DNA of 64,000 nt from Bacillota bacterium (GCA_030057655.1 JASGUQ010000023.1:62001-126000), one strand, 5' to 3'; shown: positions 1-9,190, counted from the first letter of the stretch. Numbers and translations are program-made. The notes: a model not told the origin generated them from the letters alone.

Positions 1-390
1 CACCAAGACGATCTGGACGATATGAAGGGCAAGCTCAAAGAAATCGAAGAGCGCTTTGACGCCGGGATGGACAATGACTTTAACACGGCGGAGGCGATGG
101 GCGCGCTGTTTGAGCTGGTCTACCTGGCCAACACCGAATTGAATGAAAGCAGCGCGAAGGAGAGCGTTGAGGAAGCGCTGGCGCTGCTGAACAAGATGAC
201 CGGTATTTTCGGCCTTCTCACCAAGAAAGAAGATGAAGTGCCCCAGGAGGTGCAGGAACTGGCGAATGAACGCGCCCAGGCCAGAAAAGACAAGAACTGG
301 GCCAGGAGCGACGAACTGCGCGCGAAACTCAGCGAGATGGGCTGGCTTGTTGAGGACAGCCCGCAGGGGCAGAAGCTGCGCCGCGCATAA
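1..390 (+). CDS. cysS: Cysteinyl-tRNA synthetase, C-terminal part (5' end outside window)
   Basis: The reading frame is open from the first base, so this is the tail of a longer gene. The visible part carries the stretch DNDFNTAEAMGALFEL, typical of the helical domain after the catalytic core of class I cysteinyl-tRNA synthetases, and ends in the usual small lysine/arginine-rich tail. The enzyme charges tRNA-Cys in the cytoplasm. The HIGH and KMSKS catalytic motifs would lie upstream and cannot be checked. It stops 18 bases before the next gene, which may be co-transcribed. The identification rests on the conserved DNDFNTA stretch and the domain's overall character. Confidence 0.9.
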   Translation, partial: HQDDLDDMKGKLKEIEERFDAGMDNDFNTAEAMGALFELVYLANTELNESSAKESVEEALALLNKMTGIFGLLTKKEDEVPQEVQELANERAQARKDKNWARSDELRAKLSEMGWLVEDSPQGQKLRRA

Positions 391-408
391 AGCACAATCA
401 GACGCGCC

Positions 409-834
409 ATGAAATCCACGCTGCCCAAAAACGTAAGATCCCGGCTGATGATCGGTCGGGTGATTTTGATCATGTGCGCGCTGATCAGCGCCGGTATGCT
501 GGTATTGGCGGTTTCAGGCGCAATGAAAAAAGGGCATAGGGAGCGCGTTGAGCTGAAACCAAAAGCTCATATAGCAGCGCTGCCGGGCATCAGCCAAAGC
601 GGGATCAACCTGAACACCACGACAAAGGAAGAGCTGATGAGTTTGCCCGGCATCGGAGAACACCTGGCAGAACAGTTGATCTTTAAGCGTGAAGAGCAGC
701 CGTTTTATTTTGTTGAGGATGTCGGCACTGTAAAAGGATTCGGGGATAAACGGATCGCCGTTTTAAAACAGCATGCCTATGTTCCGCTGCCGCAGGATCC
801 CGAAAACCCCGGGGCATCCTCCGATTTGAAGTAG
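409..834 (+). CDS. Membrane-anchored helix-hairpin-helix protein, ComEA-like
   Basis: A 141-residue protein with one hydrophobic segment at about residues 18-38, then a linker, then a helix-hairpin-helix region from about residue 62. It contains INLNTTTKEELMSLPGIGEHLAEQL followed in pattern by a second hairpin around VKGFGDKRIAVL. That layout, a membrane anchor followed by a HhH domain starting with the I/V-N-(L/I)-N-T pattern, is shared with the DNA-uptake receptor ComEA, which binds double-stranded DNA at the outer face of the membrane. It is shorter than typical ComEA and no comEC is visible, so a role in transformation is not shown. It follows cysS closely and ends just before a strong terminator. 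Confidence 0.7.
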   Translation: MKSTLPKNVRSRLMIGRVILIMCALISAGMLVLAVSGAMKKGHRERVELKPKAHIAALPGISQSGINLNTTTKEELMSLPGIGEHLAEQLIFKREEQPFYFVEDVGTVKGFGDKRIAVLKQHAYVPLPQDPENPGASSDLK

Positions 835-852
835 ACCTGACCCAAAAATGAT

Positions 853-892
853 AAAAGGGGCTTTAGCGATTGTATCCGCCAAAGCCCCTTTT
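853..892. terminator. Bidirectional intrinsic terminator between the HhH gene and ftsH
   Basis: AAAAGGGGCTTT at 853-864 pairs perfectly with AAAGCCCCTTTT at 881-892. The stem has A-rich and T-rich flanks, so it can work on both strands and separates two convergent units. Confidence 0.9.
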
Positions 893-913
893 GTGTTGAT
901 CCAGTTATCCGGG

Positions 914-2791
914 TCACGTCTGCTCTTCTTTATCCTGCCCGCCCTCCAAGGCTTCCTGTCCGCCTTCCGCCAGCAGCGGAGGACGGCTTAAGATCTCCAT
1001 GAACTGCTCGCCGGTCAGGGTTTCCGTTTCATAGAGCAGGTGCGCGATCTCATGCAATTTTGACAGGTTATCAGACAGCGCCCGGGTGGCTTTGTCGTAC
1101 TGCTCTTTGATGATTTTGACGGTCAATTCGTCGATCTTGCTCTGGGTGACAGCGGAACAGGTGGAAGAATAGCCGCCGCCCAGGTACTGGCCCTGCTGCT
1201 GGTCAAAGGCCACCATGCCAAACTCCTCCGCCATGCCAAAGCGGGTGACCATAGCGCGGGCCAGCTGGGTTGCCTTCTCAATGTCGTTGGAGGCGCCGGT
1301 GGTGATGGAGTTGAAAACCAGCTCCTCCGCAGCACGGCCGCCCGTTAAGATGGCGATCTTGTTCTCGATGTCCTGTTTGCTCATCAGAAAGCGCTCCTCC
1401 TGCTCCACCTGCATGGTGAAGCCAAGCGCGCCTGAGGTGCGCGGGATGATGGTAATCTTATGAACAGGCGCCGAGCCCATCTGCAGGGCCGCGACCATGG
1501 CGTGCCCGACCTCGTGGTAGGCGACGATGGTCTTCTCCTTGTCCGACATCACACGGTCTTTTTTCTCATAGCCGGCAACGACCACGTCGATGCTGGCTTC
1601 CAGATCGTCCTGGGTGACCGTTTTGCGGTTGTTGCGGACGGCGCGGAGGGCCGCCTCGTTGATCAGGTTGGCCAGGTCCGCGCCGGAGGTGCCGGCAGCG
1701 GCGCGGGCAACCCGGGTGAGGTCAACACCAGGCGCCAGTTTGACTTTTTTCGCGTGGACCTTCAAAATCGCGACGCGGCCGGGCAGATCGGGCAATTCGA
1801 CCGGGATGCGCCTGTCAAAGCGGCCGGGGCGGGTGAGCGCCGGATCCAGGATCTCCGGGCGGTTGGTGGCCGCAAGGATCATGACGCCCTTGCTGCCGTC
1901 AAAGCCGTCCATCTCGCTTAAAAGCTGGTTCAAGGTCTGCTCGCGTTCGTCATTGCCGCCGAAATTGGCGCCGGACTCGCGCCGTTTGCCGATGGTGTCG
2001 ATCTCATCAATGAAGACGATGCAGGGCGCTTTTTCCTCCGCCTGCTTGAACAGGTCGCGCACCTTGGCAGCGCCCATGCCGACAAACATTTCCACAAACT
2101 CGCTGCCTGAGATGGAGAAGAAAGGCACCTTCGCTTCTCCCGCGACCGCTTTGGCGAGCAAGGTCTTGCCGGTGCCCGGAGGCCCGACCAGCAGCACGCC
2201 CTTTGGCATGACAGCGCCGACCTCGGTATACTTGGCCGGGTTATGGAGGAAATCGACCACTTCCCAAAGGGCTTCCTTGGCTTCCTCCTGACCGGCCACG
2301 TCCTTAAAGGAAACGCCGGTCTTTGACTGGATGTAGATTTTCGCGTTGCTCTTGCCCAGCTGCATGGTGTTCAGACCGCCCATCTTGCTCAGTCTTTTGC
2401 TCATCAGGCGGCCGATGATCATAAAGAACCCGATGGGAAGCAACCAGGAGAGCAGAAAGCTGATTAGGGGCGAAGCCGGCTCCACGATGGGCGAATAGAA
2501 CTTTATCCCCGCTTTCTCCATGCGCTCAACCAGCGCCGGGTCGTCCATCACGCCTGTTTTGTAAATGTTTCTGGGCTCCTTTTTATCAGCAAAGGTGATC
2601 TGAATGTCATCGCGGCTGACCTCGCTGATCTCCCCTCTGTCCAGTTTGTCCAGAAAGACGCTGTAGGGCACCTCCGTCACCTTGGGGCCAAAAAGCCTGG
2701 GCGCTACAAACATGTTGAAAAGCAGGATGAGCACCAGAACGCCAATGTAGTAGTAAATAACCGGTTTCTTTGGGTTTTTGATGTCTTTCAT
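914..2791 (-). CDS. ftsH: ATP-dependent zinc metalloprotease FtsH
   Basis: A 625-residue membrane-bound AAA+ protease that degrades misassembled membrane proteins and short-lived regulators. Two transmembrane segments lie at about residues 10-30 and 108-130 and flank an extracytoplasmic domain. The AAA module shows Walker A GPPGTGKT at 203-210, Walker B VFIDEID near 259 and the second region of homology RPGRFDR near 321. The zinc site HEVGH is at 426-430. The start follows a GAGGAG site. It is the last gene of a minus-strand series, 36 bases after the zinc-ribbon/TPR gene, and ends at a shared terminator. The length matches the family. Confidence 0.97.
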   Translation of the reverse strand: MKDIKNPKKPVIYYYIGVLVLILLFNMFVAPRLFGPKVTEVPYSVFLDKLDRGEISEVSRDDIQITFADKKEPRNIYKTGVMDDPALVERMEKAGIKFYSPIVEPASPLISFLLSWLLPIGFFMIIGRLMSKRLSKMGGLNTMQLGKSNAKIYIQSKTGVSFKDVAGQEEAKEALWEVVDFLHNPAKYTEVGAVMPKGVLLVGPPGTGKTLLAKAVAGEAKVPFFSISGSEFVEMFVGMGAAKVRDLFKQAEEKAPCIVFIDEIDTIGKRRESGANFGGNDEREQTLNQLLSEMDGFDGSKGVMILAATNRPEILDPALTRPGRFDRRIPVELPDLPGRVAILKVHAKKVKLAPGVDLTRVARAAAGTSGADLANLINEAALRAVRNNRKTVTQDDLEASIDVVVAGYEKKDRVMSDKEKTIVAYHEVGHAMVAALQMGSAPVHKITIIPRTSGALGFTMQVEQEERFLMSKQDIENKIAILTGGRAAEELVFNSITTGASNDIEKATQLARAMVTRFGMAEEFGMVAFDQQQGQYLGGGYSSTCSAVTQSKIDELTVKIIKEQYDKATRALSDNLSKLHEIAHLLYETETLTGEQFMEILSRPPLLAEGGQEALEGGQDKEEQT

Positions 2792-2827
2792 TCAGTTCTC
2801 CTCAATCAGGTTGTGAACCTTTGATGC

Positions 2828-4585
2828 CTATTGCACCATGGACAGCCTGCGGTTGACATAGCGCATGAGCACGCTTTGCACCATTCCGCCCTCAATGCGG
2901 TACTGCAGGATGGTGGTTGAATTATCCGGGCTCCCGGCATAGATATACTCCAGTGTACCCGTATTGGGATCATCTGAAGCGACCGTGAAGCGCGCTGAGC
3001 CCTCCACCAGATCGTAATAAATACCCCTGTCCCCGTGATCATTGGGCACCTGGCCCATGTCCCGGAACTTTGCTGTGACATCGCTCATCTGCATGCCCAC
3101 GCCCGAATTCCTTGGCGCTTTCATGGAGGATGAATTGGTATCGACATAGTAAATCAGGTTGCCCTCCTCCCCCTGATAAAATCTGGCTTCGCCCCAGGGG
3201 TAGAGCGCCTTTGTGACGGTGCCGGTCACCGCGTCGTCTTCAATGGTTTCCTGGCTGTCCGGCTGGCCAAACTTGGAAACAAACTGCTCCATGGTGGTCT
3301 TGTTCAGCGTAAAATCCGCGAACTGGTCGCCTTCGGCGCGGAAGAAGGTTTTAAACCGCTGGTTGACCTTGTACTCCACCACCATCTCATTGGAACGCTT
3401 TCCGTACTTGTTGACCGCGATGGCGCGCAGGAAGGTGCGCCCGCCTGAGATCAGGATGGGTTCGCCCGTGTACCTGGGGGAGTTGGTGTCCGGCTTGGTG
3501 CCGTCAATGGTGTAATACAGGGTGACGTCCTTGTCCTCCTCATCCACGATGCGCAGGGACACGCGGATGGGGCGATCGTAGGTTTTTGACTCCATGTTGG
3601 TTTTGGGCGCCAGGGGCGAAGGCAGGGTGATGGTGTAGCGGACCGTCATCTCGTCGCTGACCAGATCATTGGAAATGCAGACGGCGCGGAAGGTGAAGGT
3701 GCCTTCATCCACGGTGATCGGCCCTTCATACAGGATGCCGGTCTCCGGCAGTTCGCCGTCCCCGGTGGTGTAACGGATCTCATAGTCCTGGGCGGAATAC
3801 AGCTCCAGTTTTTTGGCGAAGACATGGCGCCCTGCCGGAAGCGAGGCGGTGGGCGGCTGCGGCACCAGCTGGGAGCGCTGGTTATAAAAGCCCTCATCCT
3901 TGGTCTTGATATAAGCCGTCTGCATCAGGCTGACCGCCTCAAACAAGCGGTTCTGCTCCAAAAGGATGTTGATGGCCAGGCGATAAGCCTCCGGTTTTTC
4001 CGGCGCCAGTTCCTCATAAATCCTTTTGTAGACGGCTTCCGCCATGTCCGGCTGGTTGGCAGCCTCGTAGGCTTCCGCCAGAAGCATCAATTTCTCATCC
4101 AGATCGGGGCGCTCCGGCTCCAGTTCTTCCGCTTTTTTATAAGCCTCGATTGAGCGGCTGATATAACCCTGATCCAGCAGCTCAGTACCCAATGTCCAGT
4201 AAGCATCGGCGCTGGTGTCCCTGCCCATGCGCGCGGAGACCAGCTGCCCTTCCGGGGTGACCTTCAGCCAGATAAAACCGGCAAACAACAGGACAAAAAC
4301 AAAAACCAGGGAGATCACAGCGACCTTGACCCAATTGACCATTTTGCCCTGGTAGGTTTCCGGCTTGGTCAGCCGGCTGCGGCGTTTGCGACGCTTGCGG
4401 CGCGGTTTTTGCGCTGCCGCAACGGTTGTATGGGCGCCAACGCCAAAACGCCGCTCATCCACCTGATCGGCCAGTTCCAGATTGTCATACTCCGGCAAGG
4501 CGGACTCTGTTCCCATATACTGGCCGCAGTAGGGACAGACGCGCGAAGCGGTGTCGGATTCTTTTTGACAGGAGCGGCAGAGCAT
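2828..4585 (-). CDS. Zinc-ribbon, single-span membrane protein with TPR and beta-sandwich domains
   Basis: A 585-residue protein of unusual architecture. The N-terminus is a small zinc ribbon with two CxxC knuckles (CRSC and CPYC within the first 22 residues). A basic stretch (KPRRKRRKRRSR) follows, then one transmembrane segment at about residues 88-108. The next part has TPR-like helices (YWTLGTELLDQGYISRSIEAY onward). After it come two segments resembling the chitobiase C-terminal sandwich domain, recognisable by ITVDEGTFTFRAV and by YYTIDGTKPDTNSPRY. The last ~150 residues are unrecognised. The ribbon should be cytoplasmic and the rest extracytoplasmic. It starts 2 bases after the upstream gene stops. 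The function is unknown; a stress or envelope sensor is only a guess. Confidence 0.75.
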   Translation of the reverse strand: MLCRSCQKESDTASRVCPYCGQYMGTESALPEYDNLELADQVDERRFGVGAHTTVAAAQKPRRKRRKRRSRLTKPETYQGKMVNWVKVAVISLVFVFVLLFAGFIWLKVTPEGQLVSARMGRDTSADAYWTLGTELLDQGYISRSIEAYKKAEELEPERPDLDEKLMLLAEAYEAANQPDMAEAVYKRIYEELAPEKPEAYRLAINILLEQNRLFEAVSLMQTAYIKTKDEGFYNQRSQLVPQPPTASLPAGRHVFAKKLELYSAQDYEIRYTTGDGELPETGILYEGPITVDEGTFTFRAVCISNDLVSDEMTVRYTITLPSPLAPKTNMESKTYDRPIRVSLRIVDEEDKDVTLYYTIDGTKPDTNSPRYTGEPILISGGRTFLRAIAVNKYGKRSNEMVVEYKVNQRFKTFFRAEGDQFADFTLNKTTMEQFVSKFGQPDSQETIEDDAVTGTVTKALYPWGEARFYQGEEGNLIYYVDTNSSSMKAPRNSGVGMQMSDVTAKFRDMGQVPNDHGDRGIYYDLVEGSARFTVASDDPNTGTLEYIYAGSPDNSTTILQYRIEGGMVQSVLMRYVNRRLSMVQ

Positions 4586-4587
4586 GA

Positions 4588-5412
4588 TCAGTCCGTCCCC
4601 ATCAAGGCGTCATAATCAGGATCTGATTCAAAATCGCGTTCGGGCGCCTCGCCGCCCAGGGCTTCAATCGCGGAGCGCAGCTCAATATAATCAAGGTATC
4701 GGACATGATCGTCCAGCGCGCGCTCCATCAGCACAGGCAGCGCCCGCTCATCCCCCAGCCTGCCCAGGTAGGCAGCGATCGCCGCCTGGCGATCAGGCCT
4801 TGTGTCAAAGAGACGGATCAAATGCTCATAAACGCCGGGGGTGCCGGGATAGCGGGACAAGACAGACAGCAGGGCTTCACGGCCTGTGTCATTGGCCTCC
4901 TCCAAGGCTTCCAGCATGAAGGGAAGGGCCGCCTCGCCCATCTCCTCAAGGCTTTCCAGGGTATAGTCGGCCAATTCATCATCTTCCTGCCTGGTTTGCT
5001 GCCAGGCGATATAAGTGCCCATCAGCCGGGTGCTGCCGATGTCCTGAAGCAGGTTGACGCACAACATCCGGGCTTCCATGGGGGCGTTTGGGTTCAGCAG
5101 CATCTCACACAGCGGCGTCTCAGCCTGCAAGCCAAAGCTTGAGATTTGAAGGGGAAGCAGGTCGGGCAGCGGAACGTCCGACATCAAATAACCTTTCATC
5201 ATTTCAAGCAGGCGCGGCACATCCGGAATGCTTTCAAAATACTGCCTGGGGGTTTGCCCCTTGAGGTAATCAGCCGGAGAATTGATGAAACGCTCATACA
5301 GGTCCGGCATGAGCCGCTCGATCTGCTCGATATGGTCATACTTGTCCTGGTTTTCTTCAAGCCAGGCATGCAGAAACTTGGTAAATTCCGCGTCAAAATC
5401 AAAATAGGTCAA
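4588..5412 (-). CDS. HEAT-repeat-like protein of unknown function
   Basis: A 274-residue, acidic, all-helical-looking soluble protein with no signal peptide. The C-terminal half reads as repeated helical pairs of the HEAT or PBS-lyase type (for example LESLEEMGEAALPFMLEALEE and AAIAAYLGRLGDERALPVLME in successive units), which usually mediate protein contacts. The N-terminus is a separate helical region I do not recognise. Its start overlaps the stop of hslO by four bases (ATGA), and its stop lies 2 bases from the next start, so it is translationally coupled on both sides. No catalytic motif is visible. A scaffold or adaptor role is inference from the repeats. Confidence 0.7.
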   Translation of the reverse strand: MTYFDFDAEFTKFLHAWLEENQDKYDHIEQIERLMPDLYERFINSPADYLKGQTPRQYFESIPDVPRLLEMMKGYLMSDVPLPDLLPLQISSFGLQAETPLCEMLLNPNAPMEARMLCVNLLQDIGSTRLMGTYIAWQQTRQEDDELADYTLESLEEMGEAALPFMLEALEEANDTGREALLSVLSRYPGTPGVYEHLIRLFDTRPDRQAAIAAYLGRLGDERALPVLMERALDDHVRYLDYIELRSAIEALGGEAPERDFESDPDYDALMGTD

Positions 5413-6308
5413 GGCCGGTTCTCCTTTAAAATTTCAGAAATTTCCTCTGTGTCAAAGCTGCGCTGGGCGCGGCAGAAATGACAGGTCAAGACCGCAGGCT
5501 CATTGGCGTCCCGGATCTCTTCCAGTTCTTCTTTTCCAAGGGCGACAAGCGCGCGGCGCATTTTTTCACGGCTGCAGTCGCATTTGAGCTCAATCGGCTC
5601 TTCGCCCAGGAAAAGCGGGTCAAAATCCTGAAACCAGGCTTCCGCCAGCTGGCGCAGAGATCGGTCATAAATCTCGCGGCTGATGTTGGCAAAGAAGGGG
5701 ATGCGGTTTTCCAGGTCGGTGATGACCTGATCGGTGCATCCGGGCATGGCCTGGATCAAAATACCGCCGGAGGACAGGACGACGCCGTCCTGATTCAGAC
5801 AGCCCAGGGCAACCAGGGAAGGCACCTGCTCGGACACTGTAAAATAATGGGCGAAGTCCTCCCCCAGTTCGCCGGAAACGAGGCGGCTGACGGACGCAAA
5901 AGGCTCGCCCTTGTCATAATCCTTGACCACCACGATTTGCCCCTTGCTGCCGACAAAGCCGGCGACGTCCAGCCTGTCATCAGGGGTCATGGGCAGCTCT
6001 GCCTGCGGGTTCTCAACAGAAATCTTCAGTTTGTTGGCCTGGACCCCGCAGGTGATGCGACCGCCCGCGCCGTCGCCGTCAATGGTGACCGTCAGCCTGC
6101 CGGCCTCTTCCTTGATCAATCCGCCCATCATGGCGCAGATGGGCAGCACGCGGCCCATGGCGGCGATGCAGGTGTCGCTGGCCTGATGAATATCGGCTGC
6201 ACCCTGTGCAGCCCTCGTTGTCCTGACCATCAATACGCGCGCCTGGCCGTCTTTTAAGGTAAATCTGAGCAGGCTGTCGGGATCTTTGAAAATAATATTG
6301 TTTGTCAT
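5409..6308 (-). CDS. hslO: Redox-regulated holdase chaperone Hsp33
   Basis: A 299-residue cytoplasmic protein of the Hsp33 family. The C-terminal redox switch is visible as CDC at residues 243-245 and CHFC at 276-279, the CxC-X30-CxxC zinc site that oxidises and unfolds to switch on holdase activity. The N-terminal part matches the Hsp33 fold in order and length, including GGRITCGVQANKLKISVENP and the GGILIQAMPGC segment. It sits 17 bases after a methyltransferase gene and overlaps the next gene by four bases. Hsp33 protects cells under combined oxidative and heat stress, so its place in an operon with ftsH is consistent with a protein quality-control unit. Confidence 0.95.
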   Translation of the reverse strand: MTNNIIFKDPDSLLRFTLKDGQARVLMVRTTRAAQGAADIHQASDTCIAAMGRVLPICAMMGGLIKEEAGRLTVTIDGDGAGGRITCGVQANKLKISVENPQAELPMTPDDRLDVAGFVGSKGQIVVVKDYDKGEPFASVSRLVSGELGEDFAHYFTVSEQVPSLVALGCLNQDGVVLSSGGILIQAMPGCTDQVITDLENRIPFFANISREIYDRSLRQLAEAWFQDFDPLFLGEEPIELKCDCSREKMRRALVALGKEELEEIRDANEPAVLTCHFCRAQRSFDTEEISEILKENRP

Positions 6309-6325
6309 GGAAACTCTTTCTGTAA

Positions 6326-7063
6326 TTATTTTTGAGCGATGAGGTGCATGCGCTGGCTGTTTTCGCGCGGTGCTGAAAAGGTGAAATTGCCGCAGGCTTT
6401 GATGGTTTTAAAACCGGCCTTTTGAAGCGCCGCTTTCAGCTCCTGCTCCGACCAGCCTTTTTGAACCTGCTCCTCATCAATGCGCAGGTAGCGGCCGTCC
6501 TTCTGCTTTTCAAACAGGGAAAGGGAGAGGTACAGTTTGGATTCACACTCCTGCCAGGCGTTTTCCCAGATGTAGCTGATCTCCTCCCCGCGCTCCACCT
6601 GGGGGGCGTTGCCCAGGACGCGGCTTAGTTTATCAATGGTGGAGACATCAAAAGCCAGGACGCCGCCGGGCTTTAAGGCCTCATAAGCGCTGGTAAAAAA
6701 CGCGGACAGGGCCTTGTCGCTTGTCAGGTAATTGACGCCGTCACAGGCGCAAACCACGGCATCCGCCTTCCTGTGGGCGGACAAACGCTGCATATCCTGT
6801 TGAACAAAGGTCAGATCAAGCCCAGCGGCTTTGGCCTTTTGGGCGGCGACAGACAGCATTTCGGAAGAAGCGTCGCTTGGCAGAACCTTATAGTGTTTGG
6901 CCAAGAGCAGGGTCAGGTTTCCGGTTCCGCACGCGGTCTCAAGAACCAGCGCGCCGTCTTTAACCCCTGAACTTCCAAGCAGCGCCCTGTAGTGCGCCGC
7001 CCAGGCTTCGTAGTCCACGCCGCGCATCAGGCGGTCATAGACCAGGGCAAAATCGCCGTACAT
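6326..7063 (-). CDS. SAM-dependent class I methyltransferase
   Basis: A 245-residue protein with a class I Rossmann methyltransferase core. The SAM-binding motif I reads LVLETACGTGNLTLLLA near residue 40, the acidic motif II follows at LPSDASSEML, and LKPGGVLAFDVST marks the post-core strand. The N-terminus MYGDFALVYDRLM is typical of a broad clostridial methyltransferase group with unknown substrates. The start codon overlaps the stop of the upstream membrane protein by one base (TGATG), so the two are coupled. The substrate cannot be told from sequence. Confidence 0.85.
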   Translation of the reverse strand: MYGDFALVYDRLMRGVDYEAWAAHYRALLGSSGVKDGALVLETACGTGNLTLLLAKHYKVLPSDASSEMLSVAAQKAKAAGLDLTFVQQDMQRLSAHRKADAVVCACDGVNYLTSDKALSAFFTSAYEALKPGGVLAFDVSTIDKLSRVLGNAPQVERGEEISYIWENAWQECESKLYLSLSLFEKQKDGRYLRIDEEQVQKGWSEQELKAALQKAGFKTIKACGNFTFSAPRENSQRMHLIAQK

Positions 7064-8049
7064 CAGATACCTGCGCCCGCGTTGTCTTCTTCCTCCGCTT
7101 CCTCGTCCTCATCCGTTTCGCTTGCGAGGCCGCGGTTGACCTGGGCCCCCTCAATGCGCGTGTTGATATAGCGGTCAAAGACAGCGTTGGTAAAGGAAGC
7201 GTAGACAAAGCGCGCAAGCGCGTTGCCGATAAAGAAGTAGTAGGCGCTCAAAAGCAGGATGGCGTACATCATGTAGGGGGTATAGAAAATGAACAGTCCG
7301 GCAATAATGGTGAAGCTTAACATGATCAGCCTGACGCCAAGCACATGCGGCAGGCGGCCAATGGCCAGCATGAAAGAATTGCGGATGACGGTACCCAGGT
7401 TCATCTTATAGGTGACCATCATGGGGTACATGAAGGTCAGCGCCAGAAACCAGACCAGGCCCAGAAGCAGGGTGATCATCTGGGGAATAACGAACAGCAT
7501 CCCGTTTGTCTGCGCCATGCCGCCATAAAACTGCCAGCATACCAGCATCAAAAGCGGCGCTACGGAGGTGATCGCGGACACAGCCAGCGCCTGCTTCCAG
7601 TTGTCTTTCAGGGCGTCCTTAAAATCAGACCAGACAAAGGCATGCTCGTCCCTGGCCCAGTTGCGGGTCACATAGGCCATGCCGGCCTGAACAGGCCCCG
7701 TGATCAGAATGCAGGGAATCATCATGACAAAGCTGGAGAAGAGGATGCCGTACAGCTGATTCCTGTTGTCCTGCAACAGCTGCTGAGCCTGCTCCGCCGC
7801 AGCCGGATCAGAAAGCGCGTTTGAAAGATTGACAAGCTGCGACAAAATCGCATTGGCTGTGGAAATCAGCACATACATCAGCGGCAGAAAGGCCACCACC
7901 GTCATCAAATTGAGCCGGAACAGGCCGGCCAGGCGGATGCGGAGCATCTCCCAGAACAACTGCCAGCGGTTGCGCGGCAGATCATCCTTTTTAAAGTCGC
8001 CTTTGCCGCTTTTTCCATAGTAGAAGTTGTTCATCATTTTGCCAAACAT
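7063..8049 (-). CDS. Polytopic membrane protein, YesL/DUF624-like
   Basis: A 328-residue protein. I place the start at MFGKMMNNFYYGKSGKGDF because GGAGG lies 9 bases before this ATG; the frame stays open further upstream without a ribosome site. The N-terminal FYYGK...GDF pattern and about six hydrophobic segments resemble the YesL (DUF624) group often found near carbohydrate ABC transporters, although no such transporter is adjacent here. The C-terminus is acidic (EDEEAEEED). It heads the minus-strand operon down to ftsH. The function is unknown. Confidence 0.7.
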   Translation of the reverse strand: MFGKMMNNFYYGKSGKGDFKKDDLPRNRWQLFWEMLRIRLAGLFRLNLMTVVAFLPLMYVLISTANAILSQLVNLSNALSDPAAAEQAQQLLQDNRNQLYGILFSSFVMMIPCILITGPVQAGMAYVTRNWARDEHAFVWSDFKDALKDNWKQALAVSAITSVAPLLMLVCWQFYGGMAQTNGMLFVIPQMITLLLGLVWFLALTFMYPMMVTYKMNLGTVIRNSFMLAIGRLPHVLGVRLIMLSFTIIAGLFIFYTPYMMYAILLLSAYYFFIGNALARFVYASFTNAVFDRYINTRIEGAQVNRGLASETDEDEEAEEEDNAGAGI

Positions 8050-8080
8050 GTGAAAACCTCCGTTAAATAACGATTGCGCT

Positions 8081-8086
8081 ATTATA
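8081..8086 (-). promoter_or_regulatory. Extended -10 element of the YesL-to-ftsH operon
   Basis: On the minus strand TATAAT is preceded by TGT, giving an extended -10 about 30 bases before the YesL-like start codon. No good -35 lies 17 bases upstream, which fits an extended -10 promoter. Confidence 0.55.
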
Positions 8087-8095
8087 ACATAAAAC

Positions 8096-8121
8096 GGCAG
8101 GCAAGCCATAGCAGGCCTGCC
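8096..8121 (-). terminator. Hairpin after the PTS EIIC-like gene
   Basis: GGCAGGC at 8096-8102 pairs with GCCTGCC at 8115-8121. On the minus strand the stem is followed by GTTTTA, a short T run, so it is a plausible but modest terminator. Confidence 0.6.
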
Positions 8122-8164
8122 TGTCAATGTGAATAAACAGAAAATAATGTTTAATACTGAATGA

Positions 8165-9190
8165 TTATTTCAAGCTTAATTTCATATCCCCGGGTTTGAT
8201 CCAGTTGAGCTTGCGGAACAGTTGGCTGATCAGCCAGGTGAGCGCGGCCGGCAGCACAAAGTGCATCAGCAGGATCAAAAGAATGGACTGGGTCGGCGAA
8301 AAGCTGTCCTTCATGGACGCCCAGGCAGCGAACTGGCCGACCAGGCCGCTGGTGCCCATGCCGCCGCCGATCGGGTTGTTGGGCATTTTGGCCACAATGG
8401 TTGAAAAGGGTCCCAGGATGGCTGAAGCGATGGTGGGCGGCAGCCAGATGACCGGCTTTCGCATGATGTTGCCAAACTGCAGCATGGAGGTGCCCAAGCC
8501 CTGGCTGATGAGGCCGCCAAGGCCGTTGTCCTCCCAGGACTGCACAGCAAAGCCGACCATCTGCGCGCAGCAGCCCACGCAGGCAGCGCCTGCCGCCAGG
8601 CCGTCAAGGCCCAGGGAGATGCTGATGGCCGCGGAACTGATGGGCGCGGTCAAAGCCAGGCCCATGATCACGGACACCAGGATGCCCATGGGCAGGGGGC
8701 GCAGTTCGGTAGCGCGGTTGATGACATCCCCAAGACCATTCATCAGGGAAGAAATGGCAGGGCCCGCAAGGTTGGCAGCTACGCCGCCAAAAATGATGGT
8801 GACAGCCGGCACAAGCACGATGTCAACCGGGGTCTTGCCCGCGATCAGCGAAGCAATCTCAGCGCCAACGACCGCCGCCAGGAAGGCGCCAAGAGGGCCG
8901 CCCAGGTTGTAGCCGATGGCCCCGGTGACAGCGGAAGAGAAAACGACCAGCGGCTTGCACTTTAAGCCGTGGGCAATGGATACGCCAATGGCCGAGCCGA
9001 CAACGGGAGAGGACGCCGCGACCACCGCTGTAAACGGCTTGATGAAGGACAGGAACGGGATTTCCGCCAGCTGGCTTAAAATCAATCCGATGATCAACGA
9101 GGAGAACAGGCCAAGCGCCATGTAACTCATCGCGTCGATAAAGTAACGCTTAAAGGCTGATTTCAGCCAGGTCATCAACTTGCTTTCCAT
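8165..9190 (-). CDS. PTS EIIC-like membrane protein (PTS_EIIC_2 type), stand-alone
   Basis: A 341-residue, very hydrophobic, glycine-rich integral membrane protein with about nine or ten spans. The run GAIGYNLGGPLGAFLAAVVGAE and the later PNNPIGGGMGTSGLVGQF are typical of the PTS_EIIC_2 family, a group resembling PTS sugar permeases but usually encoded without EIIA or EIIB domains. No phosphotransfer partner is visible here. The substrate is unknown and coupling to phosphoenolpyruvate is unproven. It has its own promoter and a terminator-like hairpin, so it is probably monocistronic. Confidence 0.8.
   Translation of the reverse strand: MESKLMTWLKSAFKRYFIDAMSYMALGLFSSLIIGLILSQLAEIPFLSFIKPFTAVVAASSPVVGSAIGVSIAHGLKCKPLVVFSSAVTGAIGYNLGGPLGAFLAAVVGAEIASLIAGKTPVDIVLVPAVTIIFGGVAANLAGPAISSLMNGLGDVINRATELRPLPMGILVSVIMGLALTAPISSAAISISLGLDGLAAGAACVGCCAQMVGFAVQSWEDNGLGGLISQGLGTSMLQFGNIMRKPVIWLPPTIASAILGPFSTIVAKMPNNPIGGGMGTSGLVGQFAAWASMKDSFSPTQSILLILLMHFVLPAALTWLISQLFRKLNWIKPGDMKLSLK

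Noticed and set aside
1460..2291. Plus-strand open frames opposite ftsH
   Set aside because: They are mirror frames of a strongly conserved AAA protease gene with no ribosome sites; GC-rich codon use opens them by chance.
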